This document shows positions 1 to 5,487 of a stretch of 22,737 nucleotides of DNA, piece by piece. The notes beneath the pieces are model-generated. The model was given only the letters and a program-made list of their open reading frames with translations. It made no database searches and was not told where the DNA came from. Position 1 is the stretch's first letter. Every line of letters begins with the position of its first letter. Source of the DNA: a virus; the IMG/VR virus record IMGVR_UViG_3300006793_000308, positions 1 through 22,737 of that record. The stretch is one strand, 5' to 3'. A program made the position numbers and the translations under genes.

Positions 1-23
1 AGAATGATGATAGTGGTTTCGCT

Positions 24-383
24 TTAATCGTTAACCTCTATTACTAGTCCTAACACCGTATCATAGATATCTTTTTGGTTGTTATCCTTTGCTATCTTTA
101 GTGCCGTACCTAACTGCTCCACCTTAAAATTGGAATCTAGATAATAAGTGTTAGTATCCTTATCCATCCATCCACCTATACAATCGTGCATACCCTCTTT
201 CAATTCATTCCTTACTAGTAATTGTAGGTAAGGCTCTATAGATGGGTTAGAACCCTTGTATAGGTTCTTAACACCTACTACATACCTACCATCACAACCT
301 CCCTCTATGTCAATAATAAAGTCTTGCTTTGAATTTACCCTATTTATTATGTCTTGAACCTTTGTTAATTTGAAATCTCTCAT
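24..383 (-). CDS. Hypothetical phage early protein, 119 aa
   Basis: Last gene of the leftward small-gene operon inside this window. I do not recognise the family. The protein is soluble, with no membrane segment or signal peptide; it has a Gly/Cys-containing N-terminal third (IEGGCDGRY), a central GGW motif followed by YYLDSN, and a helical C-terminal part (TALKIAKDNNQKDIYDT). The start is chosen because the TAA of the preceding gene ends two bases before this ATG, so the two genes are effectively fused in the operon. An A/T-rich leader without Shine-Dalgarno precedes it. A real gene is supported by the tight packing and by codon use like its neighbours; the function is unknown. Confidence 0.8.
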   Translation of the reverse strand: MRDFKLTKVQDIINRVNSKQDFIIDIEGGCDGRYVVGVKNLYKGSNPSIEPYLQLLVRNELKEGMHDCIGGWMDKDTNTYYLDSNFKVEQLGTALKIAKDNNQKDIYDTVLGLVIEVND

Positions 384-384
384 C

Positions 385-546
385 TTATTTTTTATTTAAA
401 AGTTTATACTCATCTCTTATATGCAGTGTGCCACCCACCTTGACTATACCATTGTCGACAAAGTCACACAACTGACTATCCGTACAATCTACATCGTTGA
501 TGAACTTGCATATATTTCTTTCCTTAGTATCTTCATATATAACCAT
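385..546 (-). CDS. Small hypothetical protein, 53 aa
   Basis: Short leftward frame beginning MVIYEDTKERNICKF and ending EYKLLNKK. It fits exactly between its neighbours: the TAA is followed after one base by the ATG of the next gene. Its ATG follows the leader type used by the whole operon (TTTAAAAATATAG then TTATG). It contains an Asp/Cys-rich middle (DVDCTDSQLCDF) but no recognisable domain. The opposite-strand frame at 421-609 is its shadow. Function unknown; being a gene rests on leader, packing and codon use. Confidence 0.65.
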   Translation of the reverse strand: MVIYEDTKERNICKFINDVDCTDSQLCDFVDNGIVKVGGTLHIRDEYKLLNKK

Positions 547-568
547 AACTATATTTTTAAATTAAAGT

Positions 569-754
569 TTAGTCTAGCTTATTGCCATCTAAATCTGTAT
601 CTCCATTAACATATTTCAAGTACTCATTAATCAACATAGTTGGTGTCTTTTCCCCATTCAAATTCTCGTTCCTCCAACCATAAGCATTCACTAAGTCTCT
701 TAAAAAACCTATCCCATCTAACCCCTTATTTAAATCTTTCATTTTATATTTCAT
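569..754 (-). CDS. Small hypothetical protein, 61 aa
   Basis: Leftward gene starting MKYKMKDLNKGLDG and ending with an acidic tail (GDTDLDGNKLD). The middle (FLRDLVNAYGWRNENL) looks helical. The ATG follows the operon-type leader, with an almost identical sequence also preceding the next gene, so two successive genes carry the duplicated leader TTTAAAAATATAGTTAT. No membrane segment, no known motif. Either the first or the fifth codon (second Met) could initiate. Function unknown. Confidence 0.65.
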   Translation of the reverse strand: MKYKMKDLNKGLDGIGFLRDLVNAYGWRNENLNGEKTPTMLINEYLKYVNGDTDLDGNKLD

Positions 755-767
755 AATAACTATATTT

Positions 768-860
768 TTAAATTAAACAAATTAAGAATAGTATCCCATT
801 CAGCAATACCATCTTTATTAATGCCCTCTGTAGGCTAGTTAATTCCTTGTAGTACCTCAT
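768..860 (-). CDS. Micro membrane protein, 30 aa
   Basis: Thirty-residue leftward frame: a charged N-terminus (MRYYKELTSLQRALIK) followed by a hydrophobic stretch (MVLLNGILFLICLI) long enough for a short transmembrane helix at the extreme C-terminus. Its ATG overlaps the TGA of the upstream micro-gene (ATGA), the usual sign of translational coupling. Below normal gene-caller length. Reality rests on the overlap, the amphipathic-then-hydrophobic layout and its location in an otherwise fully packed operon. Function unknown; small single-span phage proteins can be holin-like, inhibitory or simply membrane-associated. Confidence 0.45.
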   Translation of the reverse strand: MRYYKELTSLQRALIKMVLLNGILFLICLI

Positions 861-955
861 ACAATAACCTTTAAAGTTAAAGCAAACATTACTACCCATA
901 CTGCCGTTAGGCACATATTGATTATGCCTAACACTACCTTATTAAATAATTTCAT
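857..955 (-). CDS. Micro membrane protein, 32 aa
   Basis: Leftward 32-residue frame MKLFNKVVLGIIN... that is almost entirely one hydrophobic segment (about residues 6-32: VVLGIINMCLTAVWVVMFALTLKVIV). The ATG is preceded by the exact operon leader ending ATAGAATTATG. The TGA overlaps the ATG of the next micro-gene by four bases. Together they form a coupled pair of single-span peptides. No homologue is recognised. Predicted to insert in the inner membrane. Confidence 0.5.
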   Translation of the reverse strand: MKLFNKVVLGIINMCLTAVWVVMFALTLKVIV

Positions 956-959
956 AATT

Positions 960-1241
960 CTATCTATTTTCAAATAATCTATAATAATTAGCGAATGTCT
1001 CTATAAGATGCCTCCCATTCCTTGTGTGGAATCCGTAGCTATGTGTGTAAGCCTCATCTATAGGTCTGTTTTCTATTACTAATAAGAGTAAATCTAAGGG
1101 ACTTAAATTTGTTTCCTTTGCCAACTCATTACTAGCGTACTTTAATCCCTTAAAGCTATGTCTAGCTTCGTAACCTTGCTCATTAAAGTAATCTCTGATT
1201 ACCTTTACCGTTAATCTCTTAGTTGTTGTATATACTTTCAT
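960..1241 (-). CDS. Hypothetical phage protein, 93 aa
   Basis: Leftward gene beginning MKVYTTTKRLTVKVIRDYFNEQGYEARHSF. The first 35 residues look like a beta strand followed by a helix. The C-terminal half (SYGFHTRNGRHLIETFANYYRLF) is His/Tyr/Arg-rich. No membrane segment. The start carries the leader ATAGAATTATG and sits directly after the previous stop. The family is not recognised; a small alpha/beta host-modifying or DNA-associated protein is possible but not supported by any motif. Confidence 0.75.
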   Translation of the reverse strand: MKVYTTTKRLTVKVIRDYFNEQGYEARHSFKGLKYASNELAKETNLSPLDLLLLVIENRPIDEAYTHSYGFHTRNGRHLIETFANYYRLFENR

Positions 1242-1245
1242 AATT

Positions 1246-1515
1246 CTATTTGTTTTTATTAATTTTTCTAAATTTCTTTACTACACCTCTAAAGGCTTTC
1301 ATTACCTCTGCTTTTGAACCTTGACATTTTTCGATTGCGAAACTATCATAATATCCATCAGCATTTTCAGTTGGACAACCAACTATTTCTACATCGTAAT
1401 AATCTAATTCATCTAAAATGAATTTCGCTATTCTATCAAACTCCTCTTCATTTTTAGTTGTTAATTCAAGGTTCCAATGTTGGTAGCCTAAATCATTACT
1501 ATAAGTAACTTTCAT
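1246..1515 (-). CDS. Hypothetical phage protein, 89 aa
   Basis: Leftward gene. The longest frame would start at 1557 and overlap the upstream gene, but the ATG at 1515 follows the leader TTTAAAATATAGAATTATG found before many genes here, so I place the start there (MKVTYSNDLGYQHWNLEL). The C-terminus is strongly basic (EVMKAFRGVVKKFRKINKNK), which could favour nucleic-acid contact. A central VEIVGCP and acidic stretches precede it. Function unknown. Confidence 0.7.
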   Translation of the reverse strand: MKVTYSNDLGYQHWNLELTTKNEEEFDRIAKFILDELDYYDVEIVGCPTENADGYYDSFAIEKCQGSKAEVMKAFRGVVKKFRKINKNK

Positions 1516-1543
1516 AATTCTATATTTTAAATTGTTTTTAATT

Positions 1544-1819
1544 CTATAGGAAGTCAATAATGGTAAGTAAATCTAAATTATAAGACTCTCTATAGTCTTT
1601 AGGATTCTCAATCCTATAGTCCTCTAATCCATTATATTGTGCATATATCTTAAGCAATTCCTTTAATGAGATATTGCTATAGAATAACTCTACATCGTGT
1701 AAGTCTCTGAATTGAAAGAACTTACCATCTATATGTGTACCTATACTACTATCTCCTACCTCAATATTTGACATATCTAATTCTATACACATCTGCTTTA
1801 TTTTTCTTATTGTCATCAT
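1544..1819 (-). CDS. Hypothetical phage protein, 91 aa
   Basis: Leftward gene with tandem ATGs (MMTIRKIKQMCIELDMSN...). Mixed alpha/beta character: basic N-terminal helix, a GTHIDGKFFQF strand pair, then a Leu/Asp-rich C-terminus (NLDLLTIIDFL). No membrane segment or known motif. It follows the upstream gene with a 23-base A/T-rich leader. Function unknown; gene status supported by length, position and leader. Confidence 0.7.
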   Translation of the reverse strand: MMTIRKIKQMCIELDMSNIEVGDSSIGTHIDGKFFQFRDLHDVELFYSNISLKELLKIYAQYNGLEDYRIENPKDYRESYNLDLLTIIDFL

Positions 1820-1842
1820 AATAAATTTGTTTTAAATTGTTT

Positions 1843-2100
1843 TTAATTGTAACCTCCAACCATAGTTCTTATGGTGTGCATAGTTACTCTGACCTTATAC
1901 TTATTGTCGATGATAGTGGTTGATGAGGTTGGTGTATCAGCTACCTCCTCCAAATAACCCCCTAGACGATGGTTAAATATTAGGTACTCCAACAAGTTAT
2001 CCTTGCTATCCATTGCCTTACTCTTTGAGGTGTAGTAACCCTCTTCAATAAAAATTCCACTCTTGATATCGAATGCCGTTAGCTTATAAATGTTTTTCAT
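1843..2100 (-). CDS. Hypothetical phage protein, 85 aa, behind T-arm-like RNA element A
   Basis: Leftward gene starting MKNIYKLTAFDIKSGIFIEEGYYTSKSKAMD. The pattern of an N-terminal strand, GYYTSKSKA turn, and helix (KDNLLEYLIF), then two strands, is a small soluble alpha/beta fold, loosely like the protein at 4640-4903, which also begins with aromatic strands and a helix. Its ATG lies 16 bases downstream of the structured RNA element at 2117-2168, so its translation could be affected by that structure. Function unknown. Confidence 0.7.
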   Translation of the reverse strand: MKNIYKLTAFDIKSGIFIEEGYYTSKSKAMDSKDNLLEYLIFNHRLGGYLEEVADTPTSSTTIIDNKYKVRVTMHTIRTMVGGYN

Positions 2101-2116
2101 AATATGTAATTTAAAA

Positions 2117-2168
2117 TTAGTTAGCTAGGAGGGAATCGAACCCTCCCAATGAACCTTTTAGCCTATTG
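2117..2168 (-). ncRNA. T-arm-like RNA element, copy A
   Basis: On the minus strand this segment forms an inner hairpin GGAGGG-TTCGATT-CCCTCC with the loop of a tRNA T-arm (TTCRA core). An outer helix pairs GGCTA with TAGCT, here containing a G-U pair. An 11-base single-stranded insert (AAAGGTTCATT) joins the two on the 5' side, while the 3' strand is continuous, as in a tRNA acceptor/T-arm stack. No D-arm, anticodon arm or CCA is present, so it is not a complete tRNA. It lies between the stop of 2172-2405 and the ATG of 1843-2100. Confidence 0.75.
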
Positions 2169-2171
2169 GTA

Positions 2172-2405
2172 TCATAAATATTGTTTATTAATTGGTGAAC
2201 CTGTTTGTTTCCTCACTTTTTTAAGTAAGGAATTAAGTGAAGACTCATCGTGTGTAAATTGGTCTATAATTCTATTGTAGTAATTTATGTAAGTACTACA
2301 ACCATACACTCTTAAGTGTGCTATAACGTGATTCTTATTGCCATTAATCCAAGTGTTATAATAGTAATCTTCCTCATCACAAAAATATTCTCCAATACTT
2401 TCCAT
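2172..2405 (-). CDS. Hypothetical phage protein, 77 aa
   Basis: Leftward gene MESIGEYFCDEEDYYYNTWINGNK.... The N-terminal quarter is acidic and Tyr-rich, followed by HVIAHLRVYGCSTYINYYNRI and a Lys/Arg-rich C-terminal part (LLKKVRKQTGSPINKQYL). No domain is recognised. Its stop lies three bases from T-arm-like element A. The start follows the standard leader (TTTAAAATAAATAATTATG). Function unknown. Confidence 0.7.
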   Translation of the reverse strand: MESIGEYFCDEEDYYYNTWINGNKNHVIAHLRVYGCSTYINYYNRIIDQFTHDESSLNSLLKKVRKQTGSPINKQYL

Positions 2406-2449
2406 AATTATTTATTTTAAATTGTTGTTATTTCTTTAATTTATCTATT

Positions 2450-3001
2450 CTAGCAGTAAGTATACTCTATCCCTTTTAGTGCTACTAGCAGGCTCTTAAA
2501 ATGACCAACTTGAAGCCTAAGGCAGTCTAGGTCAATATCCTCAACATCAACTGAGCAATAACCCTCTATGTCGTAAAACATTCCATCGTGATACTCAGAG
2601 GTATAGTCTAATAACTCATCCTTTACTTCTATATAGCTATCTATTAACTTATTAAACGTTTCTTCTACAGATGGCTGAATAGGTGTTCTAATCTCTTTCA
2701 AGGTCTGTAAGAGGTTATCAGATACTGCTGATGAATTGAATATAACTAGTATTTCCTCCTTGCTTTTAGCAGTCTCTAACTCAGCTATTACACGCTCTAT
2801 TGACTCCTTTACTTCACGTTGAATTAAGCCACCAAGTACATACTCTCCTCCATCCTTACCCCACATAAACCACTCCTCGTTATTCTTTTCAATATGCCCT
2901 ATGTGGATGTCAAAGTAGTATACCTTTAAAACCTTGTAACTATCTGTTACTATCAAAGCATTCCATTCTTCTTTTATTACTTCTCTCTTGTAAGTTATCA
3001 T
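2450..3001 (-). CDS. Hypothetical phage protein, 183 aa
   Basis: The largest gene of the leftward operon. A longer frame reaches 3097 but overlaps the upstream gene by 77 bases; the ATG at 3001 follows the exact leader TTTAAATAATAGAATTATG and is preferred (MITYKREVIKEEWNAL). Residues 1-70 look beta-rich (VYYFDIHIGHIE, EEWFMWGKDGGEYVLGG), residues 75-130 are helical and charged (KESIERVIAELETAKSKEE), and the C-terminal part is acidic with several Cys (CSVDVEDIDLDCLRL, ending YTYC). No membrane segment. Family not recognised; possibly two-domain. Confidence 0.75.
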   Translation of the reverse strand: MITYKREVIKEEWNALIVTDSYKVLKVYYFDIHIGHIEKNNEEWFMWGKDGGEYVLGGLIQREVKESIERVIAELETAKSKEEILVIFNSSAVSDNLLQTLKEIRTPIQPSVEETFNKLIDSYIEVKDELLDYTSEYHDGMFYDIEGYCSVDVEDIDLDCLRLQVGHFKSLLVALKGIEYTYC

Positions 3002-3020
3002 AATTCTATTATTTAAATTG

Positions 3021-3263
3021 TTAATAATCATATATTGTTCCTCCTCTATTAGCTGACCTATCCTCCCAATTAACAAACTTCTCAACTTCAAAATCACTTG
3101 AAATTGAATAACCTATTGAATGTACATTGTTATCCTTGTCTAATAAGGATAATAAGTCCTTATAAAGTTTAGTACTTTGTGGACGTTTGCAAGTCTTTGT
3201 GTAAGTGTTTATTGTACGTCCCTTATCGTTCTTTACGTAAAAAATGTATGTATTCGTATCCAT
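3021..3263 (-). CDS. Hypothetical phage protein, 80 aa
   Basis: Leftward gene MDTNTYIFYVKNDKGRTINTYTKTCKRPQSTK.... It has an N-terminal strand, a basic segment around residues 15-32, a helix (LYKDLLSLLDKDNN) and a C-terminal acidic/aromatic tail (NWEDRSANRGGTIYDY). It ends 19 bases before the chosen start of the next gene. No known motif; function unknown. Confidence 0.65.
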   Translation of the reverse strand: MDTNTYIFYVKNDKGRTINTYTKTCKRPQSTKLYKDLLSLLDKDNNVHSIGYSISSDFEVEKFVNWEDRSANRGGTIYDY

Positions 3264-3306
3264 ATCTGTTTTGTATTTAATCTTTAACTAATAATAACTC
3301 CTTCCA

Positions 3307-3471
3307 TTAAAAACACTCCGCTCGGCATTTGGTAACATTCAAATCTTTATTTTTTTTTATAAACTCATCAATTCTTTCTTCTTTTATATATCCATCTAAT
3401 TTAGCATCTTTTATTGCTTTTTTAGATTTTTCATCATTCCCAAAAATATGGTATATTCCTTGTATAATCAT
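3307..3471 (-). CDS. Small protein, 54 aa, probably imported cassette
   Basis: Leftward frame read from the ATG at 3471 (MIIQGIYHIFGNDEKSKKAIKDAKLDGYIKE...), chosen over an ATG at 3504 whose extra residues look like leader. It is Lys/Ile-rich and mostly helical. It uses GAA, AAA and AGA almost exclusively, whereas surrounding genes prefer GAG and AAG. It lies beside a long palindrome of a type common between flavobacterial chromosomal genes. The C-terminal residues (CRAECF) run into a sequence (GGTAACATT on the plus strand) resembling the start of that palindrome, so the true end may be abnormal. Function unknown; origin by transfer is an inference. Confidence 0.5.
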   Translation of the reverse strand: MIIQGIYHIFGNDEKSKKAIKDAKLDGYIKEERIDEFIKKNKDLNVTKCRAECF

Positions 3472-3505
3472 TTTTTTAAAGTTTAATAAAACGGTGGGTA
3501 ACAAA

Positions 3506-3611
3506 GTATATAAAACAATGCTAATCAGCGTTTTCGTTTATAATTCTATTTATTATTCAAATTCATTTCTCGTTTCAAAATCGGTCGTATATTTCGCATC
3601 GTTTCATATAC
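3506..3611. repeat. Long imperfect palindrome, attC-like
   Basis: Arms 3506-3521 (GTATATAAAACAATGC) and 3596-3611 (GCATCGTTTCATATAC) pair over 16 positions with only two mismatches. Just outside, GTAAC and CCGTTG add a short AAC/GTT pair after a small internal loop. The overall design (short core boxes, internal loop, long imperfect stem, large unpaired apex) resembles integron attC sites and the related repeats of flavobacterial genomes. The exact R-box consensus is not met, so attC is only a suggestion. Confidence 0.5.
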
Positions 3612-3615
3612 AAAC

Positions 3616-3738
3616 CGTTGTGTGTAATTGTGATTTCAGTTTTTAGGAGTTGGTTTCACATTCCTCAATGCCCACCTATTTTCGCTAGACTGGACTAGTC
3701 CCTCGAAACCACAACTACAAGCCTTTCGGCACACAACG
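3616..3738. repeat. Segment bounded by 9-base inverted repeat, non-phage-like remnant
   Basis: CGTTGTGTG (3616-3624) and CACACAACG (3730-3738) are perfect inverted repeats flanking about 105 bases. On the minus strand the inside contains a GCC-GAAA-GGC hairpin, the palindrome GGACTAGTCC and GGTTTC/GAAACC arms. One minus frame is open from about 3744 down to a TGA at 3636 without any ATG, reading ACSCGFEGLVQSSENRWALR, which looks like the tail end of a coding sequence. I read it as the remains of an imported chromosomal segment, together with the adjacent palindrome. Confidence 0.4.
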
Positions 3739-3759
3739 AGTAATATTTAGCTTATTAGT

Positions 3760-3909
3760 TTAAATCCTTGCCATCTCTAACTGAAAGTCTAGCTTCCTAA
3801 ATGCTTTAGTCATTGAGCAACTATCCTCTTTACAGATAATAATTGCTAACTCTCTTCGCTTATCAGCTACCCTTTGAGCAACTGAACTTCTTAATATTCT
3901 TCGTCTCAT
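3760..3909 (-). CDS. Small basic protein, 49 aa
   Basis: Leftward frame starting MRRRILRSSVAQRVADKRRELAII and ending DFQLEMARI. Strongly basic, Arg-rich N-terminal helix; two Cys in the centre (ICKEDSCS). The ATG has an operon-type leader (AATATAATAGAGTTATG). It could bind nucleic acid by charge, but no motif is defined. The gene is intact and closes the gap between the imported segment and the next small gene. Confidence 0.6.
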   Translation of the reverse strand: MRRRILRSSVAQRVADKRRELAIIICKEDSCSMTKAFRKLDFQLEMARI

Positions 3910-3916
3910 AACTCTA

Positions 3917-4060
3917 TTATATTTTAGTTGTTTCAATTATTTTATTTCCCCTAGCCTCAACAAATGAATACCAATTGTCGAAGTGCTTAGCATCCTTAAA
4001 TTCCTTGCCAAAGGTCTTATAAGTCCCATATTTATTCTTACAAATTATTCTATATTTCAT
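3917..4060 (-). CDS. Small hypothetical protein, 47 aa
   Basis: The frame is open to 4114, but the ATG at 4060 follows the leader ACTAAGATTATG, matching that of the next upstream gene, and avoids overlap with it. Protein MKYRIICKNKYGTYKTFGKEFKDAKHFDNW... looks like a small beta-hairpin plus helix (MKYRII-YGTYKTF-FKDAKHFDNW). This pattern (short strand, turn, aromatic helix, strand) is common among tiny phage accessory proteins. Function unknown. Confidence 0.6.
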   Translation of the reverse strand: MKYRIICKNKYGTYKTFGKEFKDAKHFDNWYSFVEARGNKIIETTKI

Positions 4061-4064
4061 AATC

Positions 4065-4316
4065 TTAGTTGTTAAATGTTGATACTGAATGTATAAGAGT
4101 CTGAGATGGCTCATCTAAGAATTGTATAGAAATTCTCTTGATAGAATTACTCTTGAACCTCCTCACAACTACCCTACACATTAACTTTTTTATAATAGTG
4201 TCTATAGTTACCTTATAGTAACTTGCAAGTGACTTTACTTGAGGTAATTCTTTTAACCCATCGTGAAAATCAAATATCCTTGTTGTATTTACCCAATCTG
4301 TTGTTGTTCTATTCAT
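4065..4316 (-). CDS. Small protein with possible helix-turn-helix, 83 aa
   Basis: The start is placed at 4316 (MNRTTTDWVNTTRIF), because the ATG is preceded by AATTAAGATTATG and the longer frame would overlap the upstream gene. Residues 24-45 (LPQVKSLASYYKVTIDTIIKKL) have the spacing of a helix-turn-helix: helix, a turn around YYKVT, and a second helix. They are followed by a basic stretch (CRVVVRRFKSNSIKR). A DNA-binding role is plausible but unproven. Confidence 0.6.
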   Translation of the reverse strand: MNRTTTDWVNTTRIFDFHDGLKELPQVKSLASYYKVTIDTIIKKLMCRVVVRRFKSNSIKRISIQFLDEPSQTLIHSVSTFNN

Positions 4317-4329
4317 AATCTTAATTATT

Positions 4330-4560
4330 TTAGGCTGACTTAAGCCATTGTTCATAAACGTAGCTATAAGGAGCATCTATCCTCTTCGCTAACTCACTAA
4401 ATATTCTCTCCCTTACAACGCTATCTCCCACACCTATATACTCATAGATATCCTTGTAACTATCTAACGCTACAAATAGACCTTGAAATGTAATCCCATC
4501 ATTTAACCAATCCCCTAAATCATCCGTAGGGAAAGCCTCTTTATACCACTGCTTTATCAT
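4330..4560 (-). CDS. Hypothetical phage protein, 76 aa, behind RNA element B
   Basis: Leftward gene MIKQWYKEAFPTDDLGDWLNDGITFQGLF.... Mostly helical, with DSYKDIYEYIGVGDSVVRERIFSEL and a C-terminal aromatic helix ending YEQWLKSA. No known motif. The ATG is about 20 bases after T-arm-like element B, making it one of three consecutive genes that each sit behind such an element. Function unknown. Confidence 0.7.
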   Translation of the reverse strand: MIKQWYKEAFPTDDLGDWLNDGITFQGLFVALDSYKDIYEYIGVGDSVVRERIFSELAKRIDAPYSYVYEQWLKSA

Positions 4561-4580
4561 AATATTTGTTTTAAAATTCC

Positions 4581-4629
4581 TAGTTAGCTAGGAGGGAATT
4601 GAACCCTCCCAATGAACCATTTAGCTATT
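4581..4629 (-). ncRNA. T-arm-like RNA element, copy B
   Basis: Same architecture as copy A but with informative changes. The loop is TTCAATT instead of TTCGATT (still TTCRA), and the outer helix is AGCTA/TAGCT, an A-U pair where copies C and D have G-C. The inserted strand reads AATGGTTCATT. The paired change preserves the helix, which argues for selection on RNA structure. It lies between the gene at 4640-4903 and the gene at 4330-4560. Confidence 0.75.
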
Positions 4630-4639
4630 CCAAATACCC

Positions 4640-4903
4640 CTAAAATAAAATCTTTTGGTTGACACTTATGTCAATCGTAGACCCATCAGACTTTTGACCA
4701 AAGGCTATGTAATGACCTTTACCCTCATCAATCGTATACTCGTTCAAGTCTGCTCCATCCTCCTTTAAATGCTTCAACTCCCACTTGTAGTGACCTACTG
4801 CATCATCCAATGTCTTGAATACCATTGAGGATGCCATTGAATGACCATCTGTAAACTCTTCCTTTGTTGTAATTACCCATACAAATTCTGTATATTCTTT
4901 CAT
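4640..4903 (-). CDS. Hypothetical phage protein, 87 aa, behind RNA element C
   Basis: Leftward gene MKEYTEFVWVITTKEEFTDGHSMASSMVF.... An N-terminal strand (FVWVITT), a helix (TLDDAVGHYKWELKHLKED) and C-terminal strands (GHYIAFGQKSDGSTIDISVNQKILF) give an alpha/beta layout. The start has the exact leader TTTAAATAATAGAATTATG, and RNA element C lies 26 bases upstream. No family recognised; soluble cytoplasmic protein expected. Confidence 0.75.
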   Translation of the reverse strand: MKEYTEFVWVITTKEEFTDGHSMASSMVFKTLDDAVGHYKWELKHLKEDGADLNEYTIDEGKGHYIAFGQKSDGSTIDISVNQKILF

Positions 4904-4928
4904 AATTCTATTATTTAAATTGTTAATA

Positions 4929-4980
4929 TTAGTTGGCTAGGAGGGAATCGAACCCTCCCAATGAACCTTTTAGCCTATTG
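4929..4980 (-). ncRNA. T-arm-like RNA element, copy C
   Basis: Outer helix GGCTA/TAGCC (all Watson-Crick), inner helix GGAGGG/CCCTCC, T-loop TTCGATT, 11-base insert AAAGGTTCATT. The TAG stop codon of the upstream gene (CAATAG) lies directly against the outer helix, so terminating ribosomes would disturb the structure. Almost identical to copy D over about 50 bases. Confidence 0.75.
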
Positions 4981-5355
4981 TTTCGCTATACCCATCTCTA
5001 CTAGGTGTGGAGCATAGAAGAATGGGTTATTATCATCTACACTTATGATGTCATACCTTTTACCTTTTATAGTTACACAAAATTTAGTACAAGTCCAATC
5101 TAACTCTAAGGGGCAAATGGTAATTTTACCACTTACTACCGTTAACACTTGTAGACTAGCTATAGTTACTTGAGTGTTGTCGCTTGTGGTTGCTTCCCTC
5201 CCACTACAATAATCTTTTTCCATTACATTCATAAACTCCTTGACCAACTCTCTTGTACCAAAAGTACTCTTTAATCTCATTGTAAATCTTGTGTGTAAAC
5301 TAATTGGTGCATACCACCCATCACTTACCTCATAATCTTTTATAAAACTATCCAT
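4975..5355 (-). CDS. Hypothetical phage protein, 126 aa, behind RNA element D
   Basis: First clearly intact gene of the leftward operon: MDSFIKDYEVSDGWYAPISLHTRFTMRLKS.... The N-terminal part contains a helix (TRELVKEFMNVMEKD), the middle is beta-rich (QVTIASLQVLTVVSGKITICPLEL), and the C-terminal third has WTCTKFCVTIKGKRYDIISVDDNN. The Cys and strand pattern suggests a compact beta domain. No family is recognised. Element D precedes the ATG by 20 bases and element C overlaps its stop. Confidence 0.75.
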   Translation of the reverse strand: MDSFIKDYEVSDGWYAPISLHTRFTMRLKSTFGTRELVKEFMNVMEKDYCSGREATTSDNTQVTIASLQVLTVVSGKITICPLELDWTCTKFCVTIKGKRYDIISVDDNNPFFYAPHLVEMGIAKQ

Positions 5356-5374
5356 CTTTCTATTATTTAAATTG

Positions 5375-5425
5375 TTAGTTGGCTAGGAGGGAATCGAACC
5401 CTCCCAATGAACCTTTTAGCCTATT
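5375..5425 (-). ncRNA. T-arm-like RNA element, copy D
   Basis: The most promoter-proximal copy of the element, matching copy C: outer GGCTA/TAGCC, inner GGAGGG/CCCTCC, loop TTCGATT. Upstream (plus coordinates above 5425) no intact gene ends here, so this copy belongs to the leader of the operon's first intact gene. No 5' tRNA half is found within 150 bases, excluding a normal tRNA gene. Confidence 0.7.
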
Positions 5426-5487
5426 ATCAGAATGTCACGACTTGTGTACCTCATCTGTATTGGTTGTTACTTAGAGTGAAATATATG

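Noticed and set aside
421-609. 62-aa rightward open frame
   Set aside because: It is antisense to the better-supported 53-aa gene at 385-546 and the 569-754 gene; Tyr/Ile/Leu-rich shadow sequence without leader.
3329-3646. 105-aa rightward frame with hydrophobic N-terminus
   Set aside because: Antisense of the Lys-rich 54-aa gene (giving Phe/Leu/Ser) and then runs through the palindrome; no promoter or leader.
2117-5425. Complete tRNA genes at the T-arm-like elements
   Set aside because: No D-arm, anticodon arm, matching 5' acceptor half or CCA found around any of the four copies.
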